This document shows, one piece after another, positions 30,346 through 44,937 of a stretch of DNA of 64,000 nt (position 1 is its first letter; each line of letters opens with the position of its first letter). This DNA is from Carboxylicivirga sp. (lineage in GTDB: Bacteria > Bacteroidota > Bacteroidia > Bacteroidales > Marinilabiliaceae), in contig JAOARW010000022.1 in the NCBI GenBank assembly GCA_025210475.1, forward strand, positions 1-64,000, written 5' to 3'. A program made the position numbers and the translations under genes. The notes under the pieces are model-generated. The model was given only the letters and a program-made list of their open reading frames with translations, was not told the DNA's origin and ran no database searches.

Positions 30346-33204
30346 TTATTTTGCAAATATACTGATCTCACGAATACCCATCAGGGCATTTCCCGGCTCA
30401 ACGGAATCCAGTTCAATTTTCACCCATTTGGTATTGTGTGATTCCCACTGTTCCAATTCAAAATTATGACCGGTTTGCGAATCTTTATACACTTCTTTCC
30501 ATTGTATTCCATCCGCTGAAGTAAGAATTCGAAACTGGTACCAGTTACTGTCTTTCTCCCAAACAATTAAACTCCCCGATAGTGACTCTGCCTTTTTCAG
30601 CTCTATAGTTATCCATTGTTTTTTATTATCCGCAGCAAACCACCAGCTCTCGTTATCACCATCATATAATTGATTGGGTGAATAACCTTCTTTCGTACTG
30701 CTAACCGATAAAGTAAAATCTTTTACCTTTTTAAGATTTGATGATTCCTTTGAACTTATTGCGGCTTCAACATTTCGGATCGATTTTGGCTCAGCCTTAT
30801 AAACAGAAGGCACTACTTTCTGATTTGAAGGTGTTGTTTGTACTTGCATTTCTGCACTGGCCAATCCATTACAGCTGGCCATTAACTCTACTGACCCCGG
30901 TCTGACAGTACTGCGCAACCAAATGGCCGCTACTCCACCTTCTAAGCTTACAGGGTTTGCTCCTACTAAACGTCCCTGCCCTTTAATACCTACATTTACT
31001 CTAACTTTAAAGTCGGGTACCAGGGTGCCATTTTTATCCACTGCTTTCACATAAATCATAGCCATATCGCTACCATCGGCCAGTAATTGATTTGTCAGAT
31101 GATCCATTTCTATGCTCAGTTGAGTAGCTTTACCAGGCGTTTTCACCTCATGTGTTGCCACTACTTCATCACCAATTATTCCTTCGGCAACGAGCATACC
31201 AGCTTCCCAAATAAGCTGCTTAAAAGTGAAAACAGGGTAATCCACATGATCCAGATTCTGATCTCCTCTACTTTCATTGTAATACTGATCAGCTTTCTGC
31301 TCAGCAATAACATGACCATTAAGACTTAACCTGACTTTTTCGCAGTTACTGTATACGTTAACATCTTTTATGGAGTTTTCGCGCCAATAAGAACCGATAA
31401 ACACCATGGGACCTGAATCCAAATTATTGAGCTTGATTTTTGGATTGCGTTGACTCTGAAGGAAATAATGACAGAACTTGGGATAACGATCTAGGCCCCA
31501 AACTCCACATCGGGCTATATTATTGGTTGCTCCACGGTTGTGGTCAAAACCAACCCATAATGCATAACCTGCCATATTGGGGTTAGCATTTACTCCATAC
31601 CAATCCCAATAACCGTCGCCATTCAAATCTTTTTGACGAGCCAAAGACTGATACACCATTGAATGTTCATCATCGCGGTTGGCCCAATCGCCCCAGGTGA
31701 ACCCTTCCTTATTTTTATGAATGCCGCAGTAGCGGTTATCATCGCCCCATTCACGCGTAAATGAAGGCAAACTAGCATCGGGCACTTTATAATTTACATC
31801 GTAAATACGATGCTCGGGATAATCGAAATCACATGCCACAAAGCAAGCCGGATATTCTTCTTTGCTTATCTCATGCGTTCGACGTGCATATTCGGCTGTA
31901 TAGCGTGTTTCATTCAGAATAGTTTCATATAATACTACAGAAGGATGATTGCGATCTCTTCTGATAAGATCACGCAGATCCTGATAACTATTCTCTTTAA
32001 ATGCCTCACTTTCTTTGTACCAATGCCAGCCCGGAATACAAGCGATTACAGTTAATCCATATTCATCACAGGCATCCATAAAAGCCGGATCGAGGGGATA
32101 ATGACCCGCACGAACATTGTTAAAACCAGCCTCGCGCAGTTTCTTTGCATCTAGGCGTTGTACACTTTCCGGCAAGGCATTGCCAACATAAATACCATCC
32201 TGATGACGATTGGCTCCATAAAGCAATAAACGTTTGCCATTAATATAAAACCCATCGGTTTTCCATTCAATTTGACGGATACCTATCTTCGTTCTAAGCT
32301 CATCAATAACTTTTCCCCTTTCCAGAATGGTGGTTACAAGTGTATAACGCTCCGGTGAGTTCGGATGCCATAAAGACGGATGCTCGATCGTTATTTTTTG
32401 AACAGTTTGCTTATCTGAATTAGCATTAACAATTTGCTGCTTACTTGTGTGTTGACTTACAATATTTCCATCCTTATCAATTACCCGCTGCTGAATCCAA
32501 CATTCTTTATCATCCCGGTGCTGATTGATAATGTGAGTCTTAACCTGAACTTCAGCCAGTTCATCACTAACATATGGATAGCTTACAAAAACACCTCCAC
32601 CTGCAACTTTATTGGCATTAACAGCATCACTGACACATAACTTATCTGAAATTATCATGTTAACACTTCGATAAATACCTCCCTGATAAGTCATATCCAA
32701 TCCCGTCAGGTTTTTTCCCGGTGGAATATCCGGATTATCCCTGTTATCGGCTCTAACCAACAACTCATTTATTGTATCATCAGTACTTATAAAATTAGTC
32801 ACATCAATGCTAAATGGTAAAAACCCTCCCACATGTTGTGTCAGTTTTTGACCATTCACCCACACATCGGCTTGTTGCATTACTGCCTCAAACTTGATTA
32901 TGATGCGCTTGCCTTGCCAATCCTTTTGTGATTTAAATTTCTTTTTGTACCAACATATTCCCTGCCAATGGGTCGAAAACTCTTTGGGTTCAACCCTTGG
33001 TGTATGAGGCAGGTGAACACCTTGCCATTCGATGGTCTGTGCTCCTTCAAGTGAAGGCGTATCCATACCATTGGAAACCTGTATTCCAAATTCCCAATCC
33101 TGGTTCATGTTTAGCACTTCCCGCTGTTTATTGTTATATGCACTTTGACACTGAATAAATATTAAAGCTATAAAGCATGTTATAGTGCTCATCAACTGTC
33201 TCAT
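30346..33204 (-). CDS. GH2 beta-glycosidase with C-terminal F5/8 (CBM32-like) domain
   Basis: A 952-aa secreted enzyme with a lipoprotein-like leader (CFIALIFIQC, cysteine near 19). The GH2 domains are in order: sugar-binding (IIIKFEAVMQQADVWVNGQK, YQGGIYRSVNM), immunoglobulin-like, and a barrel with acid/base in YETILNETRY and probable nucleophile in FTREWGDDNRY. An Ig-like module (IYVKAVDKNGTLVPDFKV) follows, and the last about 130 residues form a discoidin-type jelly roll (YDGDNESWWFAADNKKQWI to ALMGIREISIFAK). Such CBM32-like modules commonly bind galactose or N-acetylhexosamines. It is related to the 900-aa GH2 at 22262. It heads a two-gene unit with the phospholipase-like gene. Confidence 0.92.
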   Translation of the reverse strand: MRQLMSTITCFIALIFIQCQSAYNNKQREVLNMNQDWEFGIQVSNGMDTPSLEGAQTIEWQGVHLPHTPRVEPKEFSTHWQGICWYKKKFKSQKDWQGKRIIIKFEAVMQQADVWVNGQKLTQHVGGFLPFSIDVTNFISTDDTINELLVRADNRDNPDIPPGKNLTGLDMTYQGGIYRSVNMIISDKLCVSDAVNANKVAGGGVFVSYPYVSDELAEVQVKTHIINQHRDDKECWIQQRVIDKDGNIVSQHTSKQQIVNANSDKQTVQKITIEHPSLWHPNSPERYTLVTTILERGKVIDELRTKIGIRQIEWKTDGFYINGKRLLLYGANRHQDGIYVGNALPESVQRLDAKKLREAGFNNVRAGHYPLDPAFMDACDEYGLTVIACIPGWHWYKESEAFKENSYQDLRDLIRRDRNHPSVVLYETILNETRYTAEYARRTHEISKEEYPACFVACDFDYPEHRIYDVNYKVPDASLPSFTREWGDDNRYCGIHKNKEGFTWGDWANRDDEHSMVYQSLARQKDLNGDGYWDWYGVNANPNMAGYALWVGFDHNRGATNNIARCGVWGLDRYPKFCHYFLQSQRNPKIKLNNLDSGPMVFIGSYWRENSIKDVNVYSNCEKVRLSLNGHVIAEQKADQYYNESRGDQNLDHVDYPVFTFKQLIWEAGMLVAEGIIGDEVVATHEVKTPGKATQLSIEMDHLTNQLLADGSDMAMIYVKAVDKNGTLVPDFKVRVNVGIKGQGRLVGANPVSLEGGVAAIWLRSTVRPGSVELMASCNGLASAEMQVQTTPSNQKVVPSVYKAEPKSIRNVEAAISSKESSNLKKVKDFTLSVSSTKEGYSPNQLYDGDNESWWFAADNKKQWITIELKKAESLSGSLIVWEKDSNWYQFRILTSADGIQWKEVYKDSQTGHNFELEQWESHNTKWVKIELDSVEPGNALMGIREISIFAK

Positions 33205-33318
33205 TCGTCTCTTATTATTTGTAGTAAAAACTCATCTCTCTTAAATTCAGCATTTGATAAAATACTTCACCAATATCCTTAACAGAGAATAAGTTATAAT
33301 TTGAGAATTTCGTAAGCC

Positions 33319-33367
33319 AATGCCGTAATGTTATAACTACTTTTCCTGAGTAAAACATTACGGCATT
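33319..33367. promoter_or_regulatory. 14-bp inverted repeat upstream of the GH2 gene
   Basis: AATGCCGTAATGTT (33319-33332) and AACATTACGGCATT (33354-33367) are perfectly complementary across a 21-nt spacer. No T-run follows on either strand, so it may be an operator or an RNA structure rather than a terminator. It lies 115 bp upstream of the start at 33204. Confidence 0.4.
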
Positions 33368-33378
33368 AACTTTAAACA

Positions 33379-33405
33379 AGTCCCCTTCTATTATAAAAGG
33401 GGACT
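33379..33405 (-). terminator. Terminator of the GH2-GH36-GH2 unit
   Basis: The stem AGTCCCCTT / AAGGGGACT with a 9-nt loop lies 15 bp after the stop at 33420. On the minus strand it is followed by TGTTTAAAG, a weak T-tract, but the stem is GC-rich and well placed. Confidence 0.65.
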
Positions 33406-33419
33406 CTGTTAAATGAACT

Positions 33420-38815
<5,396 letters not shown>

Positions 38816-38833
38816 ATCAGCCTGAATAACAGT

Positions 38834-41266
38834 TTACTTTTTTGCCTTGAGCATTAGATTGGCTGTTTTTAAGCCCTTCCCACTTACATTAACCTTTATA
38901 TCACCAGCTTTCTCAGTTGATTTCACCAATATCACCAGCTTCCCATTAAACAGTTTCATATGTGGTTGATGAAACATTTCCAAGGACGTTGCATCGCCGT
39001 TACAAGCAGCACGGTATTCGCCGGCACCACTCACTTTAAATTTTAAAGCATTGGCGGCCTTAGGGCATAAATTACCTTGCCTGTCGTGCACAGAAACGGT
39101 GATATAAGAAATATCCTCACCATTGGCAGTTAGTTCTGTTCTATCAGCACTTAACTCTATTTGGTATGGTTTACCGGCGGTATGAATCTCCTTTTCGGCC
39201 AGTGGCTTGTTGTTTTCGTCCAAAGCAACAACCTTAATGGTACCGGGTTCATATTTTACATCCATCCAGCGTAATCGATAACGGTCCAGGCGCGAATTCT
39301 TATCCTTTTCTTTTACTCCCTGACTTTTACCATTCACAAAAAGCTCTGCACGATTATAGCTGGTATAAACAAATACCGGAGTTGTTTCTCCTTCTCGTCC
39401 TTTCCAATTCCAATGCGGCAAAATGTGTAAAGTCTCATCCTCTTCATTCCAGATGCTTCGGTACATGTAATACCGATCTTTCGGCAATCCGGCCAGGTCA
39501 CAAATACCAAAATAAGAACTTCTCGATGGCCAATAATCATCGTAAGGTGTTGGTTCGCCAAGATAATCAAATCCAGTCCACACAAACTGACCAATTACCC
39601 AAGGTTTATCTTCCTGCATGGCAAAATCTTCATCCGGAATATTGGACCAGTTACACGACTCCAAATCATATGACGAGCATTGCAAATCATCGTGTACGGT
39701 CATCTTCGCCTCTTCCACAGGAAACTTATAAACACCCCGCGAACTAATGGTCGATGCTGTTTCTGATCCCAATATCATCCCTTGCGGGAAACGCTCAAAA
39801 GCTTCTTCATATAGGTGTACGCGATAATTTAAGCCCGGAACATCTGTAATGGCACCAAAGCCTGTTGCCATAACTGCTTTCACCTGATCCATTCCAACCG
39901 TGACCGGACGAGTCGGATCTTCGCGATGAAAAATATCCTGCAGCCACTTGGCACGTTTTACCCCTTCAGTTCCCCACTGATCGGGTACTTCGTTACCTGA
40001 GCTCCACATAACAATACAAGGATGATTTCGTGTTGCTCTTACCAGGTTTACCACATCCTTTTCGGCCCACTCATTAAACCTCAGGTTATATCCGTTTTTA
40101 ATTTTCGCTTTTGCCCATTCGTCAAAGCTTTCGGCTAAAAATAAAAATCCCATTTCATCGCACAATTCCAATTGCTCGATGGAAGGCATGTTGTGAGATG
40201 AACGAATTGCATCACATCCCATATCTTTTAAAATCTGTAACTGACGACGCAAAGCCGAGCGGTTAATGGCGGCTCCCAATGGGCCTAAATCATGGTGTAA
40301 ACAAACACCTTTGAATTTTCTAACTTGTCCATTCAACGAAAAACCTACACCTGCTTCATATTTTACATCCCTCACTCCAAATCGGATGCTTTGCTCATCG
40401 ACCATTTCATGGCCTTTATACAATTGGCATTTCACATGATACAAATTAGGATTTTCGGGACTCCATAACGTTGGGTTGTTCAACGAAAGGTTCTGTTCCA
40501 TTAACTCTCCAAACTGCTCGGTACTTTCCTTTTTTGAAACAACTTGACCTTTTGTATCAATAATCGTTGAAACCAAACGCATATCGGATCCGGTAACTGC
40601 GGCCTTAATGTTGACCTGGGCAAGTTCATCTGATATAAATGGTGTTGTTACGAAAGTGCCCCATTTTTGAAAACACTCTTTATTTTTAATCTCAAGTGTT
40701 ACTTTACGATACAGACCTGCACCGGGATACCAGCGTGATGCAAACTCAGAGTTTTCCAACCTCACGGCCACCAGGTTTTTTCCTTCCATAACCTCCTCGG
40801 TAATATCAAAATAGAAATAACTGTAACCATATGGCCTGTTTCCAACTTTTTTACCATTAACAAAAACCTCGGCATTGCTCATGGCTCCATCGAACTGCAA
40901 TAAAACCTTTTGCTGATCGCTTAACTTTTCAAGATCAAAAGATTTGCGATACCAGCCTACGCCAATGTGAGGCAAAGCACCTGTTCTCCCGGTTTTTTCG
41001 GTAGCTTGCTTTTCCCCATTCTGAGTAATGGCCACCACTTGTTTATCGATCTCTTTGCTAAAAGGGCCATAAATCGCCCAATCATGCGGAACACTTACAT
41101 TCTCCCATTTTGAATCGTTATAGTTGAAGTGATGTGCTCCTTCAACATCTTCATTGATGAATTTCCAATCCTTGTTCAGCACCAAACTTGTTCGTTGACT
41201 AAAACAATTCATAGAAAAGATTATCGCCAGTGCGATTGTAGTAATAAACTTCATGGTTTGTTTCAA
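38834..41266 (-). CDS. GH2 beta-galactosidase-type enzyme with DUF4982/Ig-like C-terminus
   Basis: An 810-aa secreted GH2 (signal peptide about 5-23; the ATG four codons in is an equally good start). The sugar-binding domain contains SVPHDWAIYGPF and VGWYRKSFDLEK, with YPGAGLYRKVTLEI. The barrel has acid/base in MWSSGNEVPDQ and nucleophile in LGSETASTISS. After it come a DUF4982-like module (FVYTSYNRAELFVNGKSQG) and an Ig-like module (ANGEDISYITVSVHDRQGN), an arrangement common in Bacteroidota GH2 enzymes. It lacks the N-x-K barrel-end motif of glucuronidases, favouring a neutral sugar such as galactose. It heads the GH2-GH36-GH2 unit, with a -7 box 80 bp upstream. Confidence 0.93.
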   Translation of the reverse strand: MKQTMKFITTIALAIIFSMNCFSQRTSLVLNKDWKFINEDVEGAHHFNYNDSKWENVSVPHDWAIYGPFSKEIDKQVVAITQNGEKQATEKTGRTGALPHIGVGWYRKSFDLEKLSDQQKVLLQFDGAMSNAEVFVNGKKVGNRPYGYSYFYFDITEEVMEGKNLVAVRLENSEFASRWYPGAGLYRKVTLEIKNKECFQKWGTFVTTPFISDELAQVNIKAAVTGSDMRLVSTIIDTKGQVVSKKESTEQFGELMEQNLSLNNPTLWSPENPNLYHVKCQLYKGHEMVDEQSIRFGVRDVKYEAGVGFSLNGQVRKFKGVCLHHDLGPLGAAINRSALRRQLQILKDMGCDAIRSSHNMPSIEQLELCDEMGFLFLAESFDEWAKAKIKNGYNLRFNEWAEKDVVNLVRATRNHPCIVMWSSGNEVPDQWGTEGVKRAKWLQDIFHREDPTRPVTVGMDQVKAVMATGFGAITDVPGLNYRVHLYEEAFERFPQGMILGSETASTISSRGVYKFPVEEAKMTVHDDLQCSSYDLESCNWSNIPDEDFAMQEDKPWVIGQFVWTGFDYLGEPTPYDDYWPSRSSYFGICDLAGLPKDRYYMYRSIWNEEDETLHILPHWNWKGREGETTPVFVYTSYNRAELFVNGKSQGVKEKDKNSRLDRYRLRWMDVKYEPGTIKVVALDENNKPLAEKEIHTAGKPYQIELSADRTELTANGEDISYITVSVHDRQGNLCPKAANALKFKVSGAGEYRAACNGDATSLEMFHQPHMKLFNGKLVILVKSTEKAGDIKVNVSGKGLKTANLMLKAKK

Positions 41267-41345
41267 CTTTATATTTCTTACAATTCTTAAACTCTTAATT
41301 TTTGTCCTGAATTCATACTTTCCCGTATATTCCTTCAGATGTTAA

Positions 41346-41410
41346 CAAATCTATGGTTTAAGAATATGAAAGAGGTTTAAAATTCTTTCGAACAAGTTGA
41401 AAAATCTTTC
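41346..41410 (-). promoter_or_regulatory. Promoter region of the GH2-GH36-GH2 unit with direct repeats
   Basis: TAGATTTG on the minus strand at 41346-41353 matches the -7 consensus. About 30-57 bp upstream of it, TCTTTC occurs twice exactly 21 bp apart (41384-41389 and 41405-41410), within similar AAATTCTTTCGAA and AAATCTTTCAGAA contexts. This could be a tandem site for an AraC-like or hybrid two-component regulator, but the regulator is not in the window. Confidence 0.4.
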
Positions 41411-41463
41411 AGAAGTTAATTTTCAGTTAGATATCTTAAATTAAAAATCGCTTTACAAACGAC

Positions 41464-41494
41464 AAAAAAACAGATACCGAAACGATACCTGTTT
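41464..41494 (-). terminator. Intrinsic terminator of the second GH36 gene
   Basis: The minus-strand stem AAACAGGTATCG / CGGTATCTGTTT (12 bp with two G-U pairs, 3-nt loop) is followed by seven T. It lies about 30 bp past the stop at 41522. Confidence 0.85.
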
Positions 41495-41521
41495 TTAAAA
41501 AAATCATTAATTATAATTTTG

Positions 41522-43744
41522 TTAGTTTTCATCTATTAATGCAACTTCCTGCACCTCCAAAACAACACTTCTTTTTTGAGTACTCAATCCTGTGTTAATA
41601 CCAACCTTCATTAAAAAGTCGCCCAAATACACGGCCTCCTTTATTGACTTGCTTTCGTCAAACACATTGATTTCTCTTACACGATACTGTTTATCCGGAT
41701 CTAAGCCATCGAAGGTTACTGATTCAGTTGAGGTTTTTATCGCAAAACGATCATCTACTAAATAATCGAAAACAATCGCTTTGGATTTATCTTTCCTGAC
41801 ATACATCAATGCCGCATGACTGTTATTATAGGGATTAAGTAATCGGAATAAATCACCATGCCATACAATGTGCTTAAAATCGTTGTAATTGCTGATGGCT
41901 TTTTTGCAATACCTTAATTCATCCTTACTTAGTTTACTTGCTTCGATATCAAAACCAAGCTTCCCCATGCTACTCACATCAACTTTATATTTCAATGAAC
42001 AATCACTCCAATTCGTTACATGACTATCGGTAACAATGGATGGGAAGAAATAAGAGTAATTCCATTGCATGTAAACACGCTCAAGTGGATCTGTATCATC
42101 ACTTGGCCAGAATTCAGTGAAATACTTCAACAACTCATAATCACCGCGTCCGCCACCACCTGAGCAAAGCATCATGGGTACCTTCTCGTATTTCGTTCTT
42201 AACCTTTTTAGTACTTTATATAAGCCATGCACATAATCCACATACAAATGCGATTGGGGCATACCTTTATTCTCAAGGTATGGCGAATGCGCATTAAAAA
42301 TAACAGCATTGCAATCCCACTTTATAAACGCTAATTCAGGATTTTCGGTAAAATAACCATCGACTACATTATACACAAAATCCTGCACTTCGGGATTAGA
42401 CAGATCCAATACCAACTGATTACGAAAGTATATCTCGGGCCTTTGTGCTTGTTTAATTACCCAATCCGGGTGCTTTTCGTATAATTCACTTTTGGGATTA
42501 ACCATTTCAGGCTCTATCCAAATACCAAACTTCACACCAGCTTTAGTGGCTTCCTTCACCAGATAACCAATACCGTCCGGCAATTTCTTTTTGTTCTCCT
42601 GCCAATCACCCAAACCAGCAAAATCGTCGTTGCGAGGATATTTATTGGCAAACCAACCGTCATCCAACAAAAACAGATCTACTCCCAAATCTTTGGCATC
42701 CTTAAATAGCTCCACCAGCTTCTCCTGGTCGAAATCAAAATAGGTAGCTTCCCAATTGTTTAGTAGCGTTAAACGCTCCCCTTGTCCATCCAGAACCTGG
42801 TATTTTCGGGCCCAGTCGTGCAAATTACGGCTGGCCAAACCTGTTCCCTGGTGCGACACAGCGTATATTAACGATGGAGTTTTAAAAATTTCTCCCTTGG
42901 GAAGATGGTATTCCGAATTATAATCATTGACCCCCGAAATAAATCGAAGATTATCGTAAGCATCCTTCTCAAATTCCAACTTAAAATTACCACACCAGGC
43001 CAATTGTCCCAGCATCACACTGCCGTTATCTTCGGAGGCCGGTTGATCGAAAGACAGAATAAAGTTTGGTGACTTCAAGAGCATGGCACGAGTTCCCAGC
43101 TTCGATTCGATTGTTCTTAAATCCCGATCCAGCCTGATCTCCTTAGGCTGCATTTCTTTCGCCCATTCGTTATCAAATGATGTCAGGTAAAAATCCTTAT
43201 TGGTAAAATACATATTCGATGAACTGTATTTCTGAAGACGGATAGCCTTCTTTTCCTGATGCATAATTTCGACCCACTGCTCAATCACATCCTCTTTAAT
43301 AAACACCTTGTAAAATAAAGTAACTTGTACCGGATATACAGGATCTTTTAAAACGATGGATGTTAATTCAACATTTTCATCAAGTTTTTTAACACTATGA
43401 TTTTCATACACTAACTCCAATGAATGGTTACCATCAGAATGAACGATCTGGATGGCCGGTTCTGAGATATTCCATGTACCTGAAGGCGTATAAGCCCCAT
43501 TGCTTATACCAATATGGCGATCAGTAAAACGATACATTTTATAAACAGAAGCGTAATCGCGGTCTTGCGACAATGGTTCTCCGAAATAAATCATCCTAAG
43601 ACGATTCGAATCATCCGCTTGTAAAACCAGTGCATTATTCTCTGATATAATTGGGATAATGGTATTTTGTGCTTTCACTCCTAAGATTTGGGATACCAAA
43701 ATAATAGAGAGCAAAAAGACCGATTGCATTGCTTTATTCTTCAT
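41522..43744 (-). CDS. GH36 alpha-galactosidase, secreted, paralog
   Basis: A 740-aa enzyme closely similar to the GH36 at 36608 throughout. It has a signal peptide (about 1-25, GVKAQ), a beta-supersandwich, FLLDDGWFANK, GIWIEPEMVNPKSELY, the nucleophile in FIKWDCN and the acid/base in WPSDDTDP. It has an Asp where the paralog reads WPSDNTDP, just after the catalytic residue, and differs in the substrate-facing stretch after PQSH. It is alone between two terminators (43771-43814 and 41464-41494), so it should have its own promoter, although no perfect -7 box was found. Why two near copies are kept is unknown; different aglycone or chain-length preference is plausible. Confidence 0.94.
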   Translation of the reverse strand: MKNKAMQSVFLLSIILVSQILGVKAQNTIIPIISENNALVLQADDSNRLRMIYFGEPLSQDRDYASVYKMYRFTDRHIGISNGAYTPSGTWNISEPAIQIVHSDGNHSLELVYENHSVKKLDENVELTSIVLKDPVYPVQVTLFYKVFIKEDVIEQWVEIMHQEKKAIRLQKYSSSNMYFTNKDFYLTSFDNEWAKEMQPKEIRLDRDLRTIESKLGTRAMLLKSPNFILSFDQPASEDNGSVMLGQLAWCGNFKLEFEKDAYDNLRFISGVNDYNSEYHLPKGEIFKTPSLIYAVSHQGTGLASRNLHDWARKYQVLDGQGERLTLLNNWEATYFDFDQEKLVELFKDAKDLGVDLFLLDDGWFANKYPRNDDFAGLGDWQENKKKLPDGIGYLVKEATKAGVKFGIWIEPEMVNPKSELYEKHPDWVIKQAQRPEIYFRNQLVLDLSNPEVQDFVYNVVDGYFTENPELAFIKWDCNAVIFNAHSPYLENKGMPQSHLYVDYVHGLYKVLKRLRTKYEKVPMMLCSGGGGRGDYELLKYFTEFWPSDDTDPLERVYMQWNYSYFFPSIVTDSHVTNWSDCSLKYKVDVSSMGKLGFDIEASKLSKDELRYCKKAISNYNDFKHIVWHGDLFRLLNPYNNSHAALMYVRKDKSKAIVFDYLVDDRFAIKTSTESVTFDGLDPDKQYRVREINVFDESKSIKEAVYLGDFLMKVGINTGLSTQKRSVVLEVQEVALIDEN

Positions 43745-43770
43745 CTGCTTATGACTTCATATAAGTTCAA

Positions 43771-43814
43771 CAAAAGAACATTAATGACCCTTCATATTAG
43801 ATCACTAATGTTCT
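43771..43814 (-). terminator. Terminator of the GH43-GH31/GH43 unit
   Basis: A 13-bp stem (43775-43787 with 43802-43814, one G-U pair in the minus-strand RNA) with a 14-nt loop, followed by TTTTGTTG on the minus strand. It lies 57 bp after the stop at 43871. Confidence 0.65.
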
Positions 43815-43870
43815 ATTCTGATATTATTTTTTTACCCTTTATGTGTTTTTACGACAAAGGCATCATTCCC

Positions 43871-44914
43871 TTATTGCATTTCGTCAAACACCTCTAAACC
43901 CCAGGCATCTAGCCATTTTATTGAAATCAAATCATCAACAAAAATTATGGGTAACCATATGTATCTGCCTTTTATTGGCTGCTCAGGTCTCCAAATATCA
44001 AACATCGAAATATAACTATCTTCTTTCCCCTGTACCTCAATAATAAACGAAGATTGACCTCCATATGATTTATCAATACCTAGTTCATCAATCTTATTAT
44101 ATCCTGAACAGGGATTACCATGATAACACCATTTACCATATAATTTATCTGTCGTATAGTATCGAACAATATTGGGATTCCAGCCACTCGATCCAGAACT
44201 CAACATATGGTATTTACCATTCCTTTTTATTAGCGCTGGAGCTTCCGTATGTGGTTCAACTCCTTCGCAAATCTGATATTGACCTTCCGGCAAATAATAA
44301 TCTGCATTCATTTTGCCGATAACAAATGCTTTATCAGGTTTTCGAACAGTCAGGTGATAGAGGCTACCATCATCATCTTTAAACATGCTAAAATCACCTG
44401 ATCCATTTTTGGAACCACCTCCAAGAAATTTATGTTTATATACGAAAGGCCCAGTGGGTTTATCGGCTACTGCAACTCCAACATTGCTAGTCTCATAACC
44501 AACTCCTTTTAAATACAATTTGAAATAAGCAACAAATTGATTATTCTTTTGATTGTAAACAACTTTTGGCCTTTCAAGTATACATCCATAAGCCAAATCA
44601 CTTTCTGCATTTTCATAATCAACACTCAAAACCACCCCTTCATCTTTCCAATTAATCAGATCAGAAGATGAATAACAGTGAATACCACCATCTGCAAATT
44701 GAGCTTCAGACTTCCCTTTTAACTTGTGCTCTCCGTACCAATAATAAACTCCATCAAAGAAAATGGTTCCTCCTCCATGAGCATTAATTCTGTTATTGTT
44801 TGAATCCAACCATACCTTAGCTGGTTCAATGGCTGTTTTTTTCTGAGCTTCTATACTTAGAAGAGAACAAAACACCAATATAGTCAGGCCTATTGATCTA
44901 ATCATGTTTGCCAT
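43871..44914 (-). CDS. GH43-family beta-propeller glycosidase, secreted
   Basis: A 347-aa enzyme with a signal peptide (about 1-23; an ATG three codons in is also possible). The five-bladed propeller shows RINAHGGGTIFFDGVYYWYG near its start, GCILERPKVVYN, FSMFKDDDGSLYHL and HTEAPALIKRNGKYHMLSS, where the glutamate is the likely general acid. The AHGGG...YYWYGE opening is shared with GH43 subfamilies that include exo-beta-1,3-galactanases. That match is from memory of the motif, so a subfamily is not assigned. It is a paralog of the N-terminal half of the protein encoded 23 bp upstream. Confidence 0.87.
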   Translation of the reverse strand: MANMIRSIGLTILVFCSLLSIEAQKKTAIEPAKVWLDSNNNRINAHGGGTIFFDGVYYWYGEHKLKGKSEAQFADGGIHCYSSSDLINWKDEGVVLSVDYENAESDLAYGCILERPKVVYNQKNNQFVAYFKLYLKGVGYETSNVGVAVADKPTGPFVYKHKFLGGGSKNGSGDFSMFKDDDGSLYHLTVRKPDKAFVIGKMNADYYLPEGQYQICEGVEPHTEAPALIKRNGKYHMLSSGSSGWNPNIVRYYTTDKLYGKWCYHGNPCSGYNKIDELGIDKSYGGQSSFIIEVQGKEDSYISMFDIWRPEQPIKGRYIWLPIIFVDDLISIKWLDAWGLEVFDEMQ

Positions 44915-44937
44915 CCTAATACATTTTTTTTAACCAA

